Shown piece by piece: positions 1 through 5,017 of a stretch of DNA of 5,751 bases. The stretch covers positions 1-5,751 of the forward strand of contig JAOUKJ010000293.1 of NCBI GenBank assembly GCA_029882675.1, in the 5' to 3' direction. This DNA is from Cyclobacteriaceae bacterium (GTDB lineage Bacteria; Bacteroidota; Bacteroidia; Cytophagales; Cyclobacteriaceae). A program made the position numbers and the translations under genes. Numbering within the stretch: the first letter of the stretch is position 1; every line of letters starts with the position of its first letter. Under the pieces are notes generated by a model. That model was not told the DNA's origin. It ran no database searches and saw only the letters and a program-made list of their open reading frames with translations.

Positions 1-16
1 CCTGAGTAGCCGGCTC
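1..16 (-). repeat. Start of an eleventh FN3-like unit, cut by the window edge
   Basis: Only EPATQ is visible. The same five residues open unit 6, so another copy probably follows, but five residues cannot prove it. Confidence 0.45.
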
Positions 17-3000
17 CTCAGCCAGGGTCCAGGCATCACCGGAAAGCGCCCCATCCAACAGATAATTGGTGGAAGCTCCTGTTCCATTATAGGCATAAAC
101 GGAATAAAAGTATTGAGTTGACAAAGTAAGACTAGTAGCATTAGCCACATTGCCTGTGCCCACAGATACCACTGTAGTAGCATTACTTGCGTCTAATATA
201 ACACCGGGGGTATAGGTTGTTCCATCCACAGGCAGAGTAGTAGGTGAAGTGCCCTCACTTCGGATAACTAAATAATTAGTGGCGTCAGATTTCGTGAAAG
301 TGGCGTCTATCGTTGTAGAGGTGATCCCTGAAAACACCAAATCTGAAGGTTGGCTGAGTGGCTCGTCTGCGAAAAGGGCCACACTACCGGACTGTGAAGT
401 TGAATTATATTTTGTAGCTGTGGATTCCCCATTATATGCAAATACATAATAATAATAAGTATTGTCCGGTGTAAGCCCTGTATCATCAAAGGCAACAGAA
501 ACTCCCGAAAGATCACCCACGTAGGCCACTTCAGTGTCCACCACAGTTTCTCCCAAGGTATAAGTCGTAAAATTTGATGGGGTTGTTGTTGACATACCGG
601 CCTTTCTTAGTACAATATATCCCTCCGGTAGTGGTGTGCCAGAATCAAAATCAATGGAAAGACTATTTGATGTCACGTTAGTAAAAACCAAACTTGCTGC
701 TACAGCAGTAGGGGCAGTAACTGGCAATGTAGTTTCTGATCCAGTGGCCGGGGAGGCACTTAGGTAATTTATTGATTGGCCTGATCCATTGTACGAGAAA
801 ATTGCATAATGGTAGGTCGAGCCATCATTTAGAAGATCATTTGCAATGGAAACAATCTCTTGTGTCCCTACATATATTACCGGATCGCCACCAATGAGGT
901 CAGTCCCGGCTATGTATTCCTGACCATCCACAGGTGTTCCTCCGGGTGGTGAGGCTTCTTTTCTGATGACCAGATAGCCGTCCGGCTTATCTGAGGGGTG
1001 TGTAAGATTAAGGGTCATTGTGGTGGCAGTAATATCTGTAAAGGCCCCGACTACAGCTGGTTCGGTCGGCTCAGTAGCAAAGGTAAAATGTGACCCGGAA
1101 AGCGGAAGGTCTGTAGTACGATATTTTGTTCCTCCACCACTTCCATTGTAAGAATAGATGTGCAGGAAGTACTCCACTCCCGGCGAACCGCCGGAGAGGG
1201 TTACTGGCTTCACATTACTGGAAAAAACAACTGTTCCATCACCAATGGGAGCACCTGCACTATAAGAAGTACCGTCTGCTGGAACACCTGTAGGCGCCGA
1301 ATTCTCTTTAATAATACCCAGATAGCCATCCGGAACCCCTGTAGCCAAGGAGTAATTTACATCAAAACCCAAAGTCGTCGTGTTTGAAAAGGCAAGTGCT
1401 GAGGGTTGTCCATCGGGCTCTACAGCTAATAAATAGTGGTTGCCTTGTAATGGGGCCGTTGTATTGTAATTTAATGTGACTCCACTCCCACTATAGGCAT
1501 AGATCACATAAAAATAATTTGTACCGGGTACCAGTCCCGTTTCGTTTTTAGATAAGCCACTTTGCGTATAAAACACATCAGCATCACCAGTGTATGCTTC
1601 CCCGTCTACGGGTTGATCAACAGGGTATCCCCCGGTTTTCCTCAGAATCAAATAACTGGAGGGGGTAGTCTCGGTAAATGACAAGCCCAAAAAATCAGTG
1701 AGAACAGGATCTGTGCTAAAATTAAGGGAAGTTGGCTGGGTAGCCGGTTCAATAGCAAAGGTGGTCTTTGAATTGGCCAGATAATTACCCGTACCTGTAA
1801 AATATAAAATTCCTGCTCCCGACCCATTGTAAGAATAAATCCGGTATGTATATTCGGTGCCTGCCGCCAAAGCATCATCTACAAATGTAGTTGCACTACC
1901 AACATAAGCAACTGTACCTGAAGCAAGGACCTCGTTCGTGTACACTGTCCCATCTTGTGGAGCAGAAGTCGGATCAAAACCGGCCCCTCTTATCGCAATA
2001 TAACCTCCGGGTGTTGGGGAGGCGTCGGTAAATGACACGGTCAAGGAACTGCTGGTCACATCGCTGAACACCATACTTGTAGGGGCCGCCGTTGGGGCAA
2101 CAATTGAACCTTCTGTACTCAAATTATCTTCAAGTGGTACATCTGTTTTATAATTTATTGTTGTTGAAGAAGCAACATTGCTATTGTAAGAATATACCCT
2201 ATAGCGATAATTTGTTGCTTCAGCCAAATCAATATTGGAAAATGATGTCCCTGTACCAACATAGGCCACAGTTGCATCGCCGAAACTTTCTCCCGCTAAA
2301 TATTCCGTACCGTCCACAGGAAGGGATGTTGGATAAGCATCAACATTTCTAAGGACTATATAACCGGTAGGTGGACCCGAGGCTGCGGTAAAGCTACCAT
2401 TAATCACAGATATATTATCAGGTGGCGCGGCAAGGGACAAATTCAAAACCGTAGGTTGGGCACCCGGTTCAGTTGATAATGTGAAAACACTTCCTGTTAA
2501 TGGTGTATTAAGATAATAATTTGTATATACACCACTACCATTATAACTATATACCGTGTAGAAATATTCAGTATTGGCCAACATTGAATAACTATCGGAA
2601 AAGGAGGCACCTGCACCCACATGTACTATAACCCCATCGCCTTGTGTGGAGTTTAACGTATAGGTGTTTCCATCAGCCGGCTGCCAGGCAGCGGCCCCGG
2701 AAGCTTTTCGCACTACAATATAACCATCCGGAGAGCCGGAGGCGGTGGAAAAGTTGATTGTACCAATGCTATTACTCGCCGCACCGGAAAAGCTTATTCC
2801 TGTAGCCTGGGCATCCGGCTCTGACACCAGTGTGTTTTGTGTGGCCGTCAGTGGACTTGTTGTCCTGTAATTGATGGTACTTGAATTTCCGTTATAAGAG
2901 TAAATTTTAAAATAATAGTCCGAACCAGGGGTGAGTCCGGATTGTGCCAGGGAAGAATTGGAGCTACCTATATTTGCAACAACCGCGTTTCCAAGGCCCT

Positions 3001-4990
3001 GCCCTACGGTATAATATTCCTTGTCTGTCGGGGCAGTATCCGGCCAGGCACCCTCGGCCCTTAAAACCAGGTATCCGGTAGGTGGGCCGGCAGCTGCACT
3101 AAATGACAGATCAAAGGACGTACTATTTACATTTGCAAAAGTTGGCGTACTGGGAGAAGCCGTGGGTTCAGTCGCCAGTGTATACTCATAAGCGGATAAA
3201 CTAGACGTTGTATAATTGGTAGTAAAACCACTTCCATTATAAGCATAAACCTTAAATGCGTATACGCCAGCTGGATCCAGTCCCGTCATGGTTCCGGTAG
3301 TGGCCGCACCACTATAAACAACCACAGACTGTCCCAACGTGCTTCCGGCCGTATATGTTCTTCCATCTACCGGGGCGGTAGCCGGCCAATAATTTTTCCT
3401 TCCCACGATCAGGTACCCATCAGGGGGGCCGGTAGCTGCCGTATAGCTTACTTGTATTTGTGAGGTCGTAATATTGGAAAAAGTCATATTAGTAGGTATG
3501 GACGAAGGTTGAGCGTCTAATGCCGTATAACGAGCAATATATCCATCATAACTGGCCTGGCGAGAGAAATTCCCATCAGTTGTTGTCCAGGGGTCAAAAT
3601 CACCATCTGTACTTGCAAAATACCCGCCTAAATAAATATCCTGACCATCTGTACTGAGCGCCTTGCCATTATCTGTACCGGAACCGCCTACCGCAAAATG
3701 TTTCAAATATGTCCCGCTGTTATTTAACTTTAACAAATAACCGTCATAGCCAGACCCTATACTGGAGTAAGAACCACTGTAAAAATAGGCTGTATTGCTA
3801 AACACACCTGCCACGTTCACATAATTGGAGTTATCAATCTCCACTTTATAGGCATAATTGTACCCGGCTCCATAAACCCTTTTCACCCAGCTAAATGTCC
3901 CGGTATTCGAATACTTCGCCACAAATGCATCTGTATAGCCCGAAGACGTCTGATTATATGTAGAGGTCGAAGGGTTAAAATCTGTAGTTCCATAATGATA
4001 CCCTGCAATAAAAATATTACTACCCGCATCCAACGCCAGATCAAATATATAATCATTTGAAGTTCCACCAATACTAAAAGCCGAAGAGGCCAGTCCTCCT
4101 GTAGATATTTTAGCCACAAAGCCATCATAGCCTCCCAAAGAAGTTACTGACTTATATGTAGGAAGGCATATAAACGAACAATTAAGACCTGCATAAAAAG
4201 ATGTAGTCCCTGCATAATAACCTGAGAGATAAATATAGGAACCTGCTAATTCAATATCCTCTGCATATTGATAACCTGTATCGCCAGCTCCTTGTGCCCA
4301 CTGATAGGCTCCCGATGAATTATATTTTGCATAAAAAATATCACTTCCTCCTGCCGAAGTCCGTTCCTGCAAAGCCGTTGTTGGGTCAAAATCAGCAGTA
4401 CCATAAAAATAACCAGTAACATATATATTATCACTGGCATCAACAGCAATACCCTTTGCATAATCACTGCTGGTTCCTCCTATTTGTTTTGCCCAATAGA
4501 TGGCACAATCACTGGCCCTGTACCTGACGATAAAAGCATCAGTACTTGAACCGGGCGTAGTGCCATAAGAAGTGAGATTGTAAGTACCCGATGGATGGGT
4601 ATTAAAGTCTGTAGTTCCTGCAAAGTTTCCCGTCACATACATGTAAGTTCCATTGATTTCGATATCCCAAACTTGAACTGTTGACGCACTTGTTATGATC
4701 TTTGCATATGAAAGAGCACCATTATCTTTAGAATACCTGGCAATAAACCCATCAGTACCCACAGCAGTCAACGTATTTGCCGTACCTGTAGGATTAAAAT
4801 CAACTGTGCCTGTAAAATAACCTGTCACGTAGACAAAGCCTGCGTCCGTCTCTACATCCTGGACATACAAATCACTCGACCCTTTGAGTTGAGACAACCA
4901 CGAGTAAGCATAATCCTGCCCAAAAGTAGGTAATGCAAAAAAGAGGCTTAATGTAATACTGAGAATAATATAAGTAAAATTTCTTTTCAT
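1..4990 (-). CDS. Giant secreted modular surface protein: SBBP beta-propeller plus tandem FN3-like repeats (C-terminus outside window)
   Basis: This is one open frame of 1663 codons without a stop, from ATG at 4988-4990 to the left edge. The visible protein has a signal peptide (residues 1-24), seven SBBP-type repeats (about 26-490), ten FN3-like units (491-1658) and the start of an eleventh. It is rich in Ser, Thr, Gly and Tyr and has only a few Cys, as expected of an exported protein. No catalytic motif is visible, so adhesion or a structural role at the cell surface is inferred from architecture alone. Proteins of this type in Bacteroidota usually end in a type IX secretion sorting domain; that end is not in the window. 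The start at 4990 gives a typical signal-peptide n-region (MKRNF); an in-frame ATG at 4994-4996 would add Met-Glu and cannot be excluded. The upstream gene ends 27 bases before the start, so an operon is likely. I am confident of the coding call and domain layout, less so of the function. Confidence 0.95.
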   Translation of the reverse strand, partial: MKRNFTYIILSITLSLFFALPTFGQDYAYSWLSQLKGSSDLYVQDVETDAGFVYVTGYFTGTVDFNPTGTANTLTAVGTDGFIARYSKDNGALSYAKIITSASTVQVWDIEINGTYMYVTGNFAGTTDFNTHPSGTYNLTSYGTTPGSSTDAFIVRYRASDCAIYWAKQIGGTSSDYAKGIAVDASDNIYVTGYFYGTADFDPTTALQERTSAGGSDIFYAKYNSSGAYQWAQGAGDTGYQYAEDIELAGSYIYLSGYYAGTTSFYAGLNCSFICLPTYKSVTSLGGYDGFVAKISTGGLASSAFSIGGTSNDYIFDLALDAGSNIFIAGYHYGTTDFNPSTSTYNQTSSGYTDAFVAKYSNTGTFSWVKRVYGAGYNYAYKVEIDNSNYVNVAGVFSNTAYFYSGSYSSIGSGYDGYLLKLNNSGTYLKHFAVGGSGTDNGKALSTDGQDIYLGGYFASTDGDFDPWTTTDGNFSRQASYDGYIARYTALDAQPSSIPTNMTFSNITTSQIQVSYTAATGPPDGYLIVGRKNYWPATAPVDGRTYTAGSTLGQSVVVYSGAATTGTMTGLDPAGVYAFKVYAYNGSGFTTNYTTSSLSAYEYTLATEPTASPSTPTFANVNSTSFDLSFSAAAGPPTGYLVLRAEGAWPDTAPTDKEYYTVGQGLGNAVVANIGSSNSSLAQSGLTPGSDYYFKIYSYNGNSSTINYRTTSPLTATQNTLVSEPDAQATGISFSGAASNSIGTINFSTASGSPDGYIVVRKASGAAAWQPADGNTYTLNSTQGDGVIVHVGAGASFSDSYSMLANTEYFYTVYSYNGSGVYTNYYLNTPLTGSVFTLSTEPGAQPTVLNLSLAAPPDNISVINGSFTAASGPPTGYIVLRNVDAYPTSLPVDGTEYLAGESFGDATVAYVGTGTSFSNIDLAEATNYRYRVYSYNSNVASSTTINYKTDVPLEDNLSTEGSIVAPTAAPTSMVFSDVTSSSLTVSFTDASPTPGGYIAIRGAGFDPTSAPQDGTVYTNEVLASGTVAYVGSATTFVDDALAAGTEYTYRIYSYNGSGAGILYFTGTGNYLANSKTTFAIEPATQPTSLNFSTDPVLTDFLGLSFTETTPSSYLILRKTGGYPVDQPVDGEAYTGDADVFYTQSGLSKNETGLVPGTNYFYVIYAYSGSGVTLNYNTTAPLQGNHYLLAVEPDGQPSALAFSNTTTLGFDVNYSLATGVPDGYLGIIKENSAPTGVPADGTSYSAGAPIGDGTVVFSSNVKPVTLSGGSPGVEYFLHIYSYNGSGGGTKYRTTDLPLSGSHFTFATEPTEPAVVGAFTDITATTMTLNLTHPSDKPDGYLVIRKEASPPGGTPVDGQEYIAGTDLIGGDPVIYVGTQEIVSIANDLLNDGSTYHYAIFSYNGSGQSINYLSASPATGSETTLPVTAPTAVAASLVFTNVTSNSLSIDFDSGTPLPEGYIVLRKAGMSTTTPSNFTTYTLGETVVDTEVAYVGDLSGVSVAFDDTGLTPDNTYYYYVFAYNGESTATKYNSTSQSGSVALFADEPLSQPSDLVFSGITSTTIDATFTKSDATNYLVIRSEGTSPTTLPVDGTTYTPGVILDASNATTVVSVGTGNVANATSLTLSTQYFYSVYAYNGTGASTNYLLDGALSGDAWTLAEEPATQ
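17..364 (-). repeat. FN3-like unit 10 (residues 1543-1658)
   Basis: The unit opens with EPLSQPS and has TNYLVIRSEG, LPVDGTTY, VYAYNGTG and TNYLLDGAL, close to the consensus. It is 116 residues long. It is followed directly by EPATQ at the window edge, which matches the entry of unit 6 and so marks the start of an eleventh unit or a following domain. Confidence 0.75.
365..724 (-). repeat. FN3-like unit 9 (residues 1423-1542), VDG loop lost
   Basis: The unit opens with PVTAPTAVAAS rather than EPxxQPT. LPEGYIVLRKAG is conserved, but the PVDGTxY loop is replaced by TPSNFTTY and the turn is YNGES. Four consecutive Tyr codons (YYYYVFAYNG) lie in the penultimate strand. It is 120 residues long and is the most divergent copy. 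Confidence 0.7.
725..1072 (-). repeat. FN3-like unit 8 (residues 1307-1422)
   Basis: The unit opens with EPTEPA and has KPDGYLVIRKEA, TPVDGQEY, IFSYNGSG and INYLSASPA. It is 116 residues long. Its exit to the next unit lacks the usual EP (it reads SETTLPVTAP). Confidence 0.75.
1073..1420 (-). repeat. FN3-like unit 7 (residues 1191-1306)
   Basis: The unit opens with EPDGQPS and has VPDGYLGIIKEN, VPADGTSY, IYSYNGSG and TKYRTTDLPL. It is 116 residues long. The strand before the turn (VEYFLHIYSYNG) is less Tyr-rich than in the other copies. Confidence 0.75.
1421..1750 (-). repeat. FN3-like unit 6 (residues 1081-1190), shortest copy
   Basis: The unit opens with EPATQPT and has SSYLILRKTG, QPVDGEAY, IYAYSGSG (Asn to Ser in the turn) and LNYNTTAPL. 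At 110 residues it is the shortest. Residues are missing in the segment between VDGEAY and the Tyr-rich strand, where the other copies carry GDGTVVYVG-like sequence. Confidence 0.72.
1751..2113 (-). repeat. FN3-like unit 5 (residues 960-1080), longest copy
   Basis: The linker is unusual (EGSIVAPTAAPTS in place of EPxxQPT). The unit then has TPGGYIAIRG, APQDGTVY and IYSYNGSG. An insertion of roughly ten residues (AGILYFTGTG) separates the YNGSG turn from the NYL segment. At 121 residues it is the longest unit. Confidence 0.72.
2114..2470 (-). repeat. FN3-like unit 4 (residues 841-959), turn motif degenerate
   Basis: The unit opens with EPGAQPT and keeps PPTGYIVLRN and LPVDGTEY. The YNGSG turn is changed to YNSNV, while INYKTDVPL after it is retained. 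It is 119 residues long. Confidence 0.72.
2471..2821 (-). repeat. FN3-like unit 3 (residues 724-840)
   Basis: The unit opens with EPDAQA, followed by SPDGYIVVRKASG, PADGNTY, VYSYNGSG and TNYYLNTPL. It is 117 residues long and close to the consensus. Confidence 0.75.
2822..3169 (-). repeat. FN3-like unit 2 (residues 608-723)
   Basis: The unit opens with EPTASPSTP and continues with PPTGYLVLRAEG, APTDKEYY and IYSYNGNSS followed by INYRTTSPL. It is 116 residues long. The usual VDG loop is altered to TDK, and NGS to NGN. Confidence 0.75.
3170..3520 (-). repeat. FN3-like unit 1 (residues 491-607)
   Basis: This is the first of the tandem units, directly after the propeller. It carries the marks shared by the series: a QP-containing entry (DAQPSS), a PPDGYLIVGRK strand, the loop APVDGRTY, and the VYAYNGSG strand-turn followed by TNYTT. 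It is 117 residues long. The fold is inferred to be fibronectin type III-like from the beta-strand pattern and the Tyr-rich penultimate strand. Confidence 0.75.
3521..4915 (-). repeat. Seven SBBP-type repeats forming a probable seven-bladed beta-propeller
   Basis: Residues 26-490 contain seven repeats of about 60-75 residues. Each has a core of the form (V/I/L)xGxFxGTxDFxP, beginning near residues 55, 119, 191, 255, 328, 393 and 454. Each core is followed by a D(G/A)F(I/V)A(K/R)Y-like strand near 80, 151, 217, 289, 354, 416 and 482. The third repeat is the clearest match to the SBBP family: IGGTSSDYAKGIAVD followed by NIYVTGYFYGTADFDP. Seven copies fit a closed propeller. Repeats 4, 6 and 7 have drifted in the core (GTTSF, NTAYF, STDGDFDP). 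Such N-terminal propellers are common in Bacteroidota surface proteins and are taken to be interaction platforms; the ligand cannot be read from the sequence. Confidence 0.85.
4919..4990 (-). other. Signal peptide of the giant surface protein
   Basis: Residues 1-24 have a basic n-region (MKRN), a hydrophobic core (YIILSITLSLFFAL) and a c-region PTFG followed by Gln25. The likely signal peptidase I cut is after Gly24, leaving Gln at the mature N-terminus. No lipobox Cys is present, so it is not a lipoprotein. This directs Sec export; passage over the outer membrane would need a further system, probably type IX secretion. Confidence 0.85.
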
Positions 4991-5017
4991 CTCCATCTTG
5001 TTTAAATCATCCTCCAA
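4991..5017 (-). promoter_or_regulatory. Short intergenic gap with weak ribosome-binding signal
   Basis: The gap is 27 bases long. A GGAGG (5011-5015, read on the minus strand) lies 14 bases before the alternative ATG at 4996 and 20 before the ATG at 4990. This is farther than an efficient Shine-Dalgarno, while the GGAG at 4991-4994 touches the ATG at 4990. Bacteroidota rely little on Shine-Dalgarno pairing, so this does not argue against either start. The space is too short for a convincing promoter or terminator, which supports co-transcription from upstream. Confidence 0.45.

Noticed and set aside
1160..1387. Plus-strand open frame of 75 codons
   Set aside because: It lies entirely antisense to FN3-like units 6-7 of the giant gene, and its translation shows no domain-like pattern.
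2092..2352. Plus-strand open frame of 86 codons
   Set aside because: It is antisense to units 4-5, rich in Leu, Gln and Tyr as expected from the reverse of Tyr/Asn/Thr-rich codons, and has no recognisable motif.
17..3520. Regular ~350-base periodicity as a DNA repeat array or CRISPR-like structure
   Set aside because: The period matches the protein units (336-357 bases, always a multiple of three) and the DNA itself is well diverged between copies; the repeats are protein domains.
3883..4467. Two minus-strand open frames (81 and 73 codons) in another frame
   Set aside because: Both overlap the propeller region of the giant gene in a shifted frame; the propeller frame has the clear repeat pattern.
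5002..5010. Two-codon mini-frame ATG ATT TAA in the gap after GGAGG
   Set aside because: There is no space between GGAGG and its ATG, so it is unlikely to be translated; a leader role cannot be supported.
4991..5017. Terminator or promoter in the intergenic gap
   Set aside because: I see no hairpin with a T run and no room for the Bacteroidota -33/-7 promoter pair in 27 bases.
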